Positions 12,001-16,757 of a stretch of DNA of 64,000 bases are shown here, in pieces (within the stretch, counting starts at the first letter, position 1; each line of letters begins with the position of its first letter). The notes beneath the pieces are model-generated. The model worked only from the letters and a program-made list of their open reading frames with translations, had not been told where the DNA came from and did no database searches. The position numbers and the translations under genes were made by a program. Source of the stretch: Prorocentrum cordatum (lineage: Eukaryota; Sar; Dinophyceae; Prorocentrales; Prorocentraceae); contig CAUYUJ010020524.1 in assembly GCA_963575745.1 (NCBI GenBank), positions 27,206 to 91,205 on the forward strand, written 5' to 3'.

Positions 12001-13582
12001 CCACCTTTTGGCGTGTATACTCATCAGTATCCCGAGACCGTTGGGAATACCGATCAAGCCGATGCTCGCATGCTCGGAGACGGGCGCTTTGTGCCTCCAC
12101 CTCGCTTTCCAGACGTGCGAGATAACTCTCAACACGTACCTTCTCAGTATCTCTTTCATGAATAACCTGGGAGAGCTCTAACTGCGTGTGGTCCGCCGCC
12201 TTCTCAACCTCCTGCAACCTGTCAGTGAGGCGGGCGAAATCGTAAACCGTGGGAGGAGAATCCAGCTGATCAGTCTGGGCTCGTCCGACACGCAACTCTG
12301 CCAGGGCGTCCTGTACACCAGGGAAACGCTGCTCTATGTCAGAGATCCGGTTAGCGAGTGGCTGCACGACAGCGTTGGTCGCATCAAGCCTTTGAGTGAT
12401 GACTCTCTCAGTACGCTGCAACATGTCGATCAGGTTCGACGAGTTTGTGTGTGCTTCGGTACGAAGCGTCGCCGTAGTGTGGTCTAGGTAAGATCGAAGA
12501 TCATTGATCTGAGACTGAACGTCGCCGAGGTCTGTGGCCTCGGTTGGGGTTGGTCGGTTACGGAGCTGGTCGTGGATCTCATCGTGTAAAATCCTGACCG
12601 CAGAAATGCCTGTGTCGCGTACGATCACAAGTTGTTGCTCCATCTGCGCGAGATAGTTGCGCAGGTTCTCGACCATCGCCGTTCGTTCACCTGAGTGTGA
12701 CACCTCACGATCAACCTGGTACTGCAGTTCTCCTATGATGCGTCTATCTTCGGCGATCCTGGAATCGATGATCCCTAAGGCGCCGTCAAGATCGCGGCGT
12801 ATGGCTGCAGTATCCGTGGCATTCGTCTGAACGCTCTGTAGTAGTCCAGAGTATTGGCTGGACACGAAGGTTTCAACCTGGTCTCTGAGCTCAGCTATGT
12901 CACCTGCGGCGGACGTCTCCGCCAGCTGGTCGTCTGAGATGGAGAGGTGGGGAGCGTCAGCTTCCCTGTGTCCCCTGTCGCGGGGAGTGCATGGCCTCTG
13001 AGAGGCAGTACGCGGGCTCGACCTGCGCTCGCCGCATGGGCCTGGGGCTCCACGGCGGTTGCGCGCGGACGAGCTGCGACTCGGACCATGTGTGTGTGAT
13101 GTCTCATCCGATGATACCTTGGGGTACCGCGTCTGTGGCTGTGCCGACACTGGTCTACTGAGTTCCTCGAAGGTAGCTACGTGCTCCGCCACAGGGACGG
13201 TCGCAGGGCTGGGGGTTCCAGCACCTGAGGTCCATCGGCGGTTAGCGCGGAAGCGCCCTGGAGTATCGAGACCGGTAAGGCTTTCGCCTGACGCGGTTGG
13301 GATTGCTCCCGACGGGGAAGGGGAGGGAGGATCAAAGGTCGGCGTGTGAAACTCCTTCCTTCCTGTTCCTACTCCTTCTCCTGTCCCCCCGCGGGCGGCG
13401 CTGCGGCGAAGTTCAGCAGCTAGACGCGCCTCGGGTCCTCGGGAGCTGGGGGGGGTATCGGGGACACCAACACAGTCCGCATTAATGCTCTCCAACTCGT
13501 CACCGAGCCGTCGCACCGTGGGAGAGCTTGGACGCGAAGCCCCAATGGAACCCTTACGGCGCATGCGCCGAAGCGGCTCCAT
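1..13582 (-). CDS. Gag-Pol polyprotein with C-terminal Tpt1/KptA domain (partial)
   Basis: I read one frame from ATG at 13,582-13,580 to position 2 without meeting a stop, more than 4,500 codons, still open at the edge. Order by residue: coiled-coil-like Gag (1-850), CCCH zinc fingers (853 onward), Ser/Arg-rich linker, protease (DSD at 1241-1243), integrase zinc finger and core (D1551, D1613, E1644), RT with VYVDD (2371-2375), RNase H (D2637 to about 2860), then ~1,640 more residues ending in a Tpt1/KptA-like domain (about 4225-4510). Copia polyproteins are usually about 1,300-1,500 residues, so this is roughly three times the norm. Relative to copy B there is a 1-nt deletion near 10,796 and a 5-nt deletion near 9,957. 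Together they keep the downstream frame but mistranslate residues ~929-1209. The protein could be functional or recently dead. A programmed frameshift is not needed, because Gag and Pol share a frame. Confidence 0.85.
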   Translation of the reverse strand, partial: MEPLRRMRRKGSIGASRPSSPTVRRLGDELESINADCVGVPDTPPSSRGPEARLAAELRRSAARGGTGEGVGTGRKEFHTPTFDPPSPSPSGAIPTASGESLTGLDTPGRFRANRRWTSGAGTPSPATVPVAEHVATFEELSRPVSAQPQTRYPKVSSDETSHTHGPSRSSSARNRRGAPGPCGERRSSPRTASQRPCTPRDRGHREADAPHLSISDDQLAETSAAGDIAELRDQVETFVSSQYSGLLQSVQTNATDTAAIRRDLDGALGIIDSRIAEDRRIIGELQYQVDREVSHSGERTAMVENLRNYLAQMEQQLVIVRDTGISAVRILHDEIHDQLRNRPTPTEATDLGDVQSQINDLRSYLDHTTATLRTEAHTNSSNLIDMLQRTERVITQRLDATNAVVQPLANRISDIEQRFPGVQDALAELRVGRAQTDQLDSPPTVYDFARLTDRLQEVEKAADHTQLELSQVIHERDTEKVRVESYLARLESEVEAQSARLRACEHRLDRYSQRSRDTDEYTRQKVGQIQEDMTSWTNQLIDHTNDTNIHLRPAADPHRPTAVSAEAPQASAGQQRRTYPGAASAAASAQTRHVSPVRTEPTIDGAPMPPQPASAVSVHTTTPIKESDTVRVPVLPKITQLLEWQQRVRKNFGAASGRPSKAYAFLCVAEQPECTFEDLQDSGDFESIDCKLATALSDILSSDLRYQIRLIETREHKAGRMLKGRQIYWHILQSYKVTDVDDDLHDFERLKELRMRDEDLQRFITDWDALLLECREVPDPKILESLFRTQIRRHAWMKQDMYEYQRMKMSDPNRTYGWLRQRVLDILEIKQLEKNQNKLRYEHETRSQVNVCVAWKKGNCRNGERCKALHTYSRDWKNNKSSRTSTAGGNPRRSMSTPANHKKPASRPFCFDFAKRNTCTRGDKCNYRTSHSARISHRTSAQKATNANTLISHLVQRLLNEARVDHGLPARTAVADHHPADQEANGLHNAGGFATQAIHDRDVTTDANTTDPVRHPGGPKTLAANREVVTTDLRDLPPEDETIVAADVAVHAAVIDHMAVTKDVASGIRAADRPVVHPTLEHVLLPTLDIHAVQTAATSSATRPSWPTPRPQRHLPRYVVGYASTYATWTTISIPYLAEPDWTGGKSCRMRVTSSKYQIHYHKNGGMIVQRPYENVKKRHIYGTTNCTTTDTTKSRWPHQLRSESMTVKQSSKTAQTTTTTKQVDTPRSTAALTRSWVLDSDSAHHIQGKHELTQTESDRISIREEHILETANGDRTVNEHYDIRLPEVGLHSSALALPDCPSLLSVGKLIEVDGFRQLWDPELGYMLQDPGGQWYKIPVNNRVPELRLDDLTRIPPPRLCTSSAPRRRQRKRSSARCNDTCWCCKTTEQPTTADELRPHIGTCPKRPHVGEGGGARTITVEEPPDTRTDETNVDTTTDSPTSQMQCSPPQCGGFDIAQADNDIPTETPTRTHPDNDRVLPNRQKKPIDPMHYMTHSPKHPDCEICSRTMAQNAPCRRQRKPHPPADPTEEDNAYEAFVPKKFGEALTADHIVLAKDDAADKHGDKYALVVLDRYTGIFMAYPALHKDAATTKASFQQFIAANDEVKHIYTDNSGELQKACRQLGWRHDTSTPHRPQTNGLIERVVKIVILGTRAVLHMSGLGHEWWKEAMQAFCCGHNFVHTSTGVAALKEEHAEKTAHEIRFGESFPGHCIPFGARIFWKCLNPEINNETAKFKENTREGLFMGYHLHSGGRWSGDYLVLDTATYAKNPDGDLCHVHRVKDIIIPDGKFTYPVKDGTLRHHNPEAHDEVKASTSRPLGDKPMPDPPLSYPKEWDDPSMMTTEDNAVDIQTSASEVAAPAPEPDYWEQRGYCVIRHIRTPRKKLFIPTDDVMNIPVPVDQLDVTRDFKTTSTFEGESNFRDVWDGVSANDHRELSEPWTGTIQFYELPKITPDGKMVVRGRETRVQTTTRPDHVLPEHWKTLSRGQQKKEIDYANDVKRAREIRDRAALRVWTRQDKQVNNFRTTTSGGPTWNTVERRITYDTDNGDVIRDENVKGVTNKEILYAKLPGGPRDITTVLYYRQLPQQHDGEERALVFVDNEGTDFGTLNPLIRKFTQSVAIPTMPRETNYMPAHRDKIPDSTWSRPALVTRNLSKKEVAAEPRAQEALRKECERLETKQTWMLETVAEKADIESQAIRNGTKVHFFNILELSSVKHEELPPDLRKFKGRVVVQGNTGKDETGLAAIFADAASSASHIEASKLCDATALLPQYAGEQSDAPGAYTQALLYGDGRIDPVDTWITIPKWRQPTSWSKYNNPVCRLRLALYGHPLAGVFWERKCRTCLESVGFEPISGWECVWRHNKLGLILSVYVDDFKLAGPAHNLQTGWDYIRKSGIDLDPPTPYSQYLGCGQQAYDVPQSIFDKRMSTIRPMLPAHNEKEYNTAKHVRGIRHDMLGFTDQCIERYLECASKRAQGKGSRRKRSDSPRASRSKSPSSSGSVARPTSVLNARTRSSSPAKSIDTTSTNTIPATYHDLPDAETPGIEDTSFTESDYSDEGVLGQDAASVLMKILYLARCCRFDLLHPVCMLAREITKWNTTCDKRLHRLICYIKTTRTHCLHGWIGDSSDKLSIMLFTDASFADCITSSKSTTGVFAALVGPNTFFPVNAVCKKQTVVSHSSTESEIVALDSALRLEGLPLLSFWEAVVGVAKTCKEKNTCLSCHRHVDPAMCPTLAAKKKRKPSPRKAPPTRGSSPGRRQLPLNTDLPTTPKRRTISHEGTVLHVDPEPAPEISAPKVRLIVLEDNQAVIKIAQKGRTPALRHLHRTHRINLDWICETCQIEHIELKYVGTKEQIADMMTKHFETKKADLWKDLLEHSLIFPVTPIQCPPIRGPRRPDGLPHEAEPPKLNGCPEICKILLTEKERWGEVGSECGFQCVGQANHEGLCACMYHYGVPAADTASRTPRSRARSPHGRHPRHPPSPQRDAERVRTLIIRSHRSNFTTRATKLTSILFAACEANISEIGSNPDPSIHEMDQAQPLNLVGWPIGYDKEYDPNARDDDRVGFAYHAQTGRPRDPEDGYIYIHQRRADRSGEFDLRVPDESSIRELARFASVEAKKWASTESGSVGGNANYEYNTFTATPWLSFMRAMCMISSLFNRNPSVQDSVRGLHDHLNATIPGSDRKCPPSNFTTMILKTEWMMIHNDWSKIGSAVLGQYTEDSVTDTQNYYNNGLSAPSDVYQNGLVTPCYAPKIDRAMAKLPTRPPGIARTSDTSGHIGHIVEDNLVTNTRAFSDLTQTKKFRRKLTTWLTARGGFGSIGSNSKTVATPSDHPNGWVAILDDPQETERTYRWTPYSEGNDFFGNAADHMGSNDPGMTPGNDVDPFELDHAKYSAFCGGRLASTLLSDNGWRSLVQEDLGLLLHHAFGPSGHAYKWTNLYTDPTWIMHPKKGAKGANHKKYPTFGIDELNAAQRRIDLAKASNTALVPLFMPCLNRAEHMGGATLEHLSTMIRDDIMMWAFSFGNYRGWFRQNDTPIGQDCVLLPEAGYEGVRYGMEELRKQRLEKEESRINALLNNQFENTLEQRNLIRKIREARGLMFQSDNASIKKWRELNETIWEYWANDFPSSIKQRHYHRGLNAMVVWSANDIACANPGQNTIDMRRHHSRAPTNVHELQKMECEGGVPTLMPVHVLVDVSRFVDVMQYFRCPTVMGPGKAAQWGVHPNFDHHTSDLITIMQNRGITVLPSDHWVDTYDRVTPQAWHAKQNNHNMAMLTTQFCDAVCYRNFCALMQSLPSQPYPFRPPLLTSVTDNQAYTQAKEIMAALDFREKLTNEWKRDLSLTTLMTQTANEMAHCAWMASCAEGTLPASLPAETGDTTEPTPGRSTRTPATDPSDPDQTLPDNDPWVMAYNDLFQYLMLLIKEYPGAWASWHSLEKDELLEPKIVKTVEDAHAVTWVVFEQFLRQTKELDGDDNATKSRLIAEENRLSSHRIGPAAENEKNIEACKTFFKQNALDRVALGHDPNVPTAVWRAADDTAQPAPPGPLPDPLQPGPQSIKASQPSTPEPKAEQQPADQLPKAEAVPIPDDGTDLEAMELEATPAEEEPSPHEMNILSWQDSCERSMHEDTSKLGIFDNSCTIREWKLQYGVKDEHPYMCPMLRGTKATNGFACIEDQEWYEQLLHDDSVIAHAPDIAQSGCFPEWKWIPLPHYDDVRYGPELIDEEWLGTNKYMSKDITTMLRHEIHYKKFWINQFHDRRINIWDKTTKNDWNIPNNWKSFKEMVQWKFRDRKERHNGPSMEAAVAHFKKDGENDGYTDWNDYYPIFIIRAFQKHIDPQKNRIEIYAKPIPDGGDPSTFDWNSVIAIRCVGGHSCVNPSSKPWNMGWESLQWTDIKYLHHGTASRAWKNILKTGIIPGYVEPHSQRDRTYKPSQRSEAFFSSSTYLNNVQKNPHTSVESYKFNSYKNEVELVINMEIATKAGCRFWLGAQGAIMTEDVVPAAAIIAIRRLKPHHMHGQQLWPDGDPWDYPPL
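55..905 (-). other. Tpt1/KptA-type RNA 2'-phosphotransferase domain
   Basis: Tpt1/KptA enzymes use NAD+ to remove an RNA 2'-phosphate, as in tRNA splicing. The family hallmarks occur here in order and in one frame: SKDITTMLRH at about 900-865 (compare the N-lobe SK-x-LS-x-x-LRH motif); AIRCVGGHS at 501-475 (family RA-x-QGHS); YLHHGTASRAWKNILKTGI at about 411-355 (family YHGT-x-x-x-W-x-x-I-x-x-x-G(L/I)); QRSEAFFSSS at about 298-269 (family R-x-x-VHLS position); and GCRFWLGAQGAIMTEDVVP at about 158-100 (family G-x-x-F-x-x-(S/A)-x-NG(V/I)-x-LT-x-x-VP). The N-lobe has about 70 residues inserted compared with bacterial KptA. The LRH and first Arg are kept. The Arg normally just before the last strand is not obvious, so activity is uncertain. 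It is fused in frame to the retrotransposon polyprotein. Confidence 0.82.
906..4949 (-). other. Unassigned ~1,350-residue extension after RNase H
   Basis: This continues the element A frame beyond RNase H without a stop. It starts with a Cys-rich patch (CPEICK, ECGFQC, GLCACMYHY; about 4,860-4,725). A mainly soluble, Trp/Asp/Asn-rich region follows, with a likely helical coiled segment (GMEELRKQRLEKEESRI, about 2,940-2,880) and a Pro/Gln/Glu-rich linker (about 1,490-1,270) leading into the Tpt1-like domain. I see no signal peptide or convincing membrane helix. I do not recognise a family. A VVWSANDI segment near 2,665 superficially recalls SGNH block III, but no matching block I was found. 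Length and continuous openness indicate selected coding sequence at some point in the past. Confidence 0.6.
4950..7150 (-). other. Reverse transcriptase and RNase H of element A, with insertions
   Basis: RVT_2-type RT: a K-F-K-G-R-V-V-V-Q-G-N segment near 6,890, the first catalytic Asp in SDAPGAYTQAL (about 6,748), LYGHPLAG, and VYVDDF at 6,472-6,458. RNase H: FTDASFAD (Asp at 5,672-5,674), STESE near 5,535, EDNQA (Asp at 5,171-5,173) and QIADMMTKHF near 5,020. Two insertions stand out. A Ser/Arg-rich stretch of about 70 residues sits between RT and RFDLLHPVCMLAR (about 6,170-5,930). A segment of about 90 extra residues with a Cys/His cluster (CKEKNTCLSCHRHVDPAMC) lies between the second and third RNase H acidic residues. 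All acidic active-site residues seen are intact. Confidence 0.85.
8480..9110 (-). other. Integrase zinc finger and catalytic core of element A
   Basis: An H-x4-H-x2-C-x2-C arrangement (MTH, KHPDCEIC) at about 9,110-9,062 is the HHCC zinc-binding part (GAG-pre-integrase/N-terminal domain). The DDE core follows: Asp at 8,930-8,932 (ADHIV), Asp at 8,744-8,746 (YTDNSGE) and Glu at 8,651-8,653 (LIERVVK), spacing D-61-D-30-E. After it comes PFGARIFWKCLNP and a GYHLHSGGRWSGDYLVLD segment, like the copia integrase C-terminus. All three catalytic residues are present. Copy B has the same core with a nonsense codon just after it. Confidence 0.85.
9600..9890 (-). other. Aspartic protease region of element A, altered active site
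   Basis: Copy B reads WVPDSGSAHHI here, the copia DSG(A/S)-S-H protease signature. Element A reads WVLDSDSAHHI at about 9,871-9,840, so the Gly after the catalytic Asp-Ser is Asp. The surrounding sequence (HYDIRLPEVGLHSSALALPDCPSLLSVG in pieces) is nearly identical in the two copies. In pepsin-fold proteases the D-(S/T)-G glycine is almost invariant, so A's protease is probably impaired. Confidence 0.7.
9957..11030 (-). other. Gag nucleocapsid region: CCCH zinc fingers and SR-rich linker (frame slipped in A)
   Basis: The RNA-binding part of Gag has CCCH-type fingers rather than the retroviral CCHC knuckle. Finger 1 is C853-x7-C861-x5-C867-x3-H871. Finger 2 starts at C911 (C-x8-C-x5-C), and a third is visible in copy B. 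In A a single missing base near 10,796 removes the end of finger 2 and all of finger 3. The ancestral frame is still readable in frame 0: repeated Ser-Arg dipeptides, then a conserved WWDDSAEALRECQKEA-like segment. That frame ends at a stop at 9,861, while the polyprotein frame continues through a 5-nt deletion near 9,957. A-to-B differences in frame 0 are conservative (E/D, K/R, I/V), so frame 0 is the ancestral coding frame here. Confidence 0.75.
11040..13582 (-). other. Gag N-terminal and capsid-like region of element A
   Basis: This segment is about 848 residues. It begins with a basic/Ser/Pro-rich stretch, followed by a long heptad-like region rich in Glu, Gln, Arg and Leu (roughly 12,900-12,000) that looks like a coiled coil. 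After that comes a globular part with a WQQ(R/K)VRKNFGAASGRPSKAYAF-type segment and an FITDWDALL segment, resembling the capsid-like UBN2/retrotrans_gag helices of copia Gags. It aligns along its whole length with the 835-codon Gag of element B, mostly with conservative replacements, which supports real coding. No stop codon interrupts it. Confidence 0.75.
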
Positions 13583-13635
13583 TGGGCTCGCATGCAAGGT
13601 CACCGCGGGCGAGTCGGTGAAGGTGAGCGTTAAAG

Positions 13636-13647
13636 GGCTGATAACCT
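13636..13647 (-). promoter_or_regulatory. Primer binding site of element A (anticodon-arm type)
   Basis: The 12 nt immediately after the 5' LTR read GGTTATCAGCCC on the minus strand. They match the complement of a eukaryotic initiator tRNA-Met anticodon arm (GGGCTCATAACC) at 11 of 12 positions. They do not begin with the TGG expected for pairing to a 3'-CCA end. Drosophila copia is known to use such an internal, half-tRNA site. Element B has the identical 12 nt at the same place. Confidence 0.55.
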
Positions 13648-13844
13648 GTGTATGGGGTTGAAGTACAAGAGTACAGAACCCCTGATCCGTTGGTAGAGAG
13701 ATGGAGGGATAGATGGATATCTTTCCCTCCCAAGCGATCAAGGTACGATCGCTCCAACTCAGTACCTGAGCCCAAACGGCCAGGTGCGGGAGAGGTAAGG
13801 ATAAGGAGTATATATGAGGGTATTACACGGGTTCCACACACACA
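13648..13844 (-). repeat. 5' LTR of element A
   Basis: Defined by alignment with the B LTR: on the minus strand it starts TGTGTGTGGAACCCGTGTAA and ends CCCCATACACA, i.e. TG...CA, 197 bp. An AT-rich stretch (CTCATATATACTCC) about 25-40 bp into the LTR could serve as a promoter element. The outer side abuts GGGTT, which would be the 5-bp target duplication if A inserted there. Confidence 0.75.
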
Positions 13845-16757
13845 GGGTTATGATGTCGCAGAGTACCTTCTTTCACCGGGTAGGTGAACTTGCCATCAGG
13901 GATGATGATGTCTTTGACTCTGTGCACGTGACACAGTTCCCCATCAGGATTCTTGGCGTATGTAGCCGTGTCCAAGACAAGGTAGTCACCTGACCATCGT
14001 CCACCAGAGTGTAAATGGTAACCCATGAATAACCCTTCCCGAGTATTTGCTTTGAACTTCGCAGTCTCGTTATTAATCTCGGGGTTTAGGCATTTCCAGA
14101 AGATCCGAGCACCGAATGGCACGCAGTGCCCGGGAAAACTTTCACCAAAGCGTATTGCATGAGCTGTCTTATCGGCATGCCCCTCATCGAGGGCAGCAAC
14201 GCCCGTGGATACATGCACAAAATTATGTCCACAGCAAAAGGCTTGCATGGCCTATTTCCACCATTCATGTCCCAGACCAGACATATGTAACACAGCTCTC
14301 GCACCGAGAATGACAATCTTGACGATGCGCTCGATCAATCCATTCGTTTGTGGACGACGCGGCGCACTCGTGTCATGTCTCCATCCCAGTTGGCGGCAAG
14401 CCTTCTGAAGCTCTCCAGAACTGTCTGTATAGATGTGCTTCACCTCATCGTTCGCGGCGATGAACTGTTGAAAGGATGCCTTTGTGGTAGCTGCGTCTTT
14501 GTGCGGTGCTGGGTAGGCCATGAAGATGCCGGTGTATCTATCCAGGACAACAAGTGCATACTTGTCGCCGTGCTTGTCTGCGGCATCGTCTTTGGCCAGG
14601 ACGATATGGTCGGCAGTTAAAGCTTCCCCAAACTTCTTCGGGACAAAAGCTTCGTAGGCTTTATCCTCGTCGGCGGGGTCTGCCGGTGGATGTGGTTTGC
14701 GCTGTCGTCGACACGGAGCATTCTGCGCCATCGTGCGAGAACAAATCTCACAGTCAGGGTGTTTTGAGCTGTGGGTCATGTAATGCATCGGGTCAATCGG
14801 TTTCTCTTGTCTGTTTGGAAGAAAGCGATCATTCTCGTGGTGCATTCGCGTGAGCGTCTCCGTCGGTATGTCGTTATCTGCTCGAGCTGTATCTGCTAGC
14901 CCCCCGCATGTTGGAGGAGAACACTGCGTTTGAGACGTAGGCGAGTCGGTGGGCGTGTCCACGTTAGGCTCGTCTTTGTTTGTGTCGGGAGGTTCTTCGA
15001 CCGTGTCGGTCCGTGCTCCTCCTCCCTCTGCGACATGTGGTCTCTTGGGGCAGGTCCCTATGCGGGGCCGTTGCTCATCTGCGGTTGTTGACTGCTCTGT
15101 AGTTTTGCAGCACCAATATATGTCGTTGCAGCGGGCGGACGAACGCTTACGCTGACGACGTCGGGGTGCTGGCGAAGTGCATAGACGTGGTGGTGGTATC
15201 AGTGTCAGGTCGTCGAGTCGTAATTCTGGAACTCTATTGTTGACTGGAATCTTATACCATTGGCCCCCCTGATCCTGATGCAAGTAGCCCAGCTCAGGAT
15301 CCCAAAGCTGCCGAAAGCCATCAACTTCGATCAATTTCCCAACTGATAATAAAGATGGACAGTCTGGCAAGGCAAGGGCTGAACTGTGTAAGCCAACCTC
15401 GGGTAGCCGTATGTCGTAGTGCTCGTTGACGGTACGATCACCATTGGCAATTTCCAGAATATGCTCTTCGCGAATAGATATGCGATCCGACTCGGTCTGC
15501 GTCAGTTCGTGTTTACCTTGAATGTGATGAGCAGAACCACTGTCGGGAACCCAAGATCGTGCCAATGCAGCAGTCGAGCGTGGTGGGTCGACTTGCATTG
15601 TCGTTGTCTTCGTCTGGGCTGTCTTTGATGACTGCTTGATAGCGTCGTCATATTTTCGGATCGCAGTTGGTGTGGCCACCGACTCCTTGTTGTGTCGGTA
15701 GTCGTATAAATCTTCGTACCATAGCTGTGCCTCTTTTTGACATTCTCGTAGAGCGTCTGCACTTTGATCCCACCATCGTTGTGGTAACGGGTCTGGTACG
15801 TTGACAGTGTCACCCTCATTCGGCATCTCCTTCCACTTGTCCAATCTGGCCCTGCCAGATACGGTATGTAGGTAGTATTCCACATTACGTGTGCCGAAGC
15901 GTATCCGACGGCGTGTTTTGGTAGATGTCGTAGTGACCTTAGCGTGGTCCATGAGGGTCTTGTCACGGATGACGTAACTGCGGTCGGAACGGCGTGAACG
16001 TCGACAGTTGGCAGGAGAACGTGCTCTGGCGTGGGGAGAACCACGGGACGAACCACGGCTCGGGGAACGTCTGCCACGTCCTTTGTCACTACCATATGAT
16101 CTATCACGACCGCGTGGGCTGCCGCGTCCGCCGCCACGGTTGTCTCGTCCTCGGGAGGTAGATCTCGAAGATCTGTCGTATCGACTTCTCGATTGACTGC
16201 GAGAGTCTAGGGACCTCCTGGATGTTGAACGAGATCGGTCGTATTGGCGTCGGTTGTCACGTCCATGGCGTGAGTCGCTCGTAGCGGAACCCCCCGCGTT
16301 GTGAAGAACGTTGGCTTCCTGATCCGCGGGATGGTGATCGGCCACGACTATCCTGACTGGAGGCCTGTGGTCGACTCGGGCTTCGCTCAGGAGTCTTCGC
16401 ACCAGGTGTGAGATGTGCGTATTTGCATTTGTCGCCCTTGGGGCACTTGTTCTGCGCGAAGTCTTTACATTGCGCAACGTGTGGGAAGTTGCACTTGTCG
16501 CCTCTGTTGCATGTGTTGCGCTTGGCGAAATCGAAGCAAAATGGTTTCGATGTTGGCTTCTTGTGATTCGCAGGGGTTGACGCGCTGCGACGGGAGTTGC
16601 CACCAGCGGTCGATGATCTGGAAGGTCTGTTGTTCTTCCAATCCCTGGAATAGGCATGCAAAGCCTTGCATCGCGCACCATTGTGACAGTTGCCTTTCTT
16701 CCAGGCAGCGCACACATTCACTTAAGAACGTGTCTCATGCTCGTACCGTAACTTATT
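13845..16757 (-). pseudogene. Element B nucleocapsid, protease and integrase coding region, broken
   Basis: This follows Gag in the same frame after a CAA-to-TAA change (16,758-16,760) and a CAG-to-TAA change about 30 nt later. It contains three intact CCCH fingers (about 16,715-16,400): C-x7-C-x5-C-x3-H, C-x8-C-x5-C-x3-H and C-x7-C-x5-C-x3-H. A 2-nt deletion near 16,270 moves the rest to another frame: SR-rich linker, protease with intact DSGS, HHCC finger (MTHSSKHPDCEIC) and DDE core (ADHIV, YTDSSGE, LIERIVK). A GAG-to-TAG change at 14,252-14,254, just after the core (HEWWK), truncates it. The frame then continues to the junction with the A LTR, where the reading becomes PVCVEPV and stops. 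Comparison with A identifies each lesion. Confidence 0.85.

Larger units (their letters stand above)
1..13844 (-). mobile_element. Copia-type LTR retrotransposon A (left end outside window)
   Basis: Minus-strand Ty1/copia-order element (protease, integrase, RT, RNase H). Its 5' LTR is 13,648-13,844, a primer binding site directly abuts the LTR, and a single coding frame starts at 13,582 and runs off the left edge. The 3' LTR is not in the window. The right boundary abuts interior coding sequence of element B, which fits insertion of A into B; B's missing RT/RNase H part would then lie left of the window. The coding frame has no stop over about 13.6 kb, so A is far better preserved than B. Confidence 0.85.
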
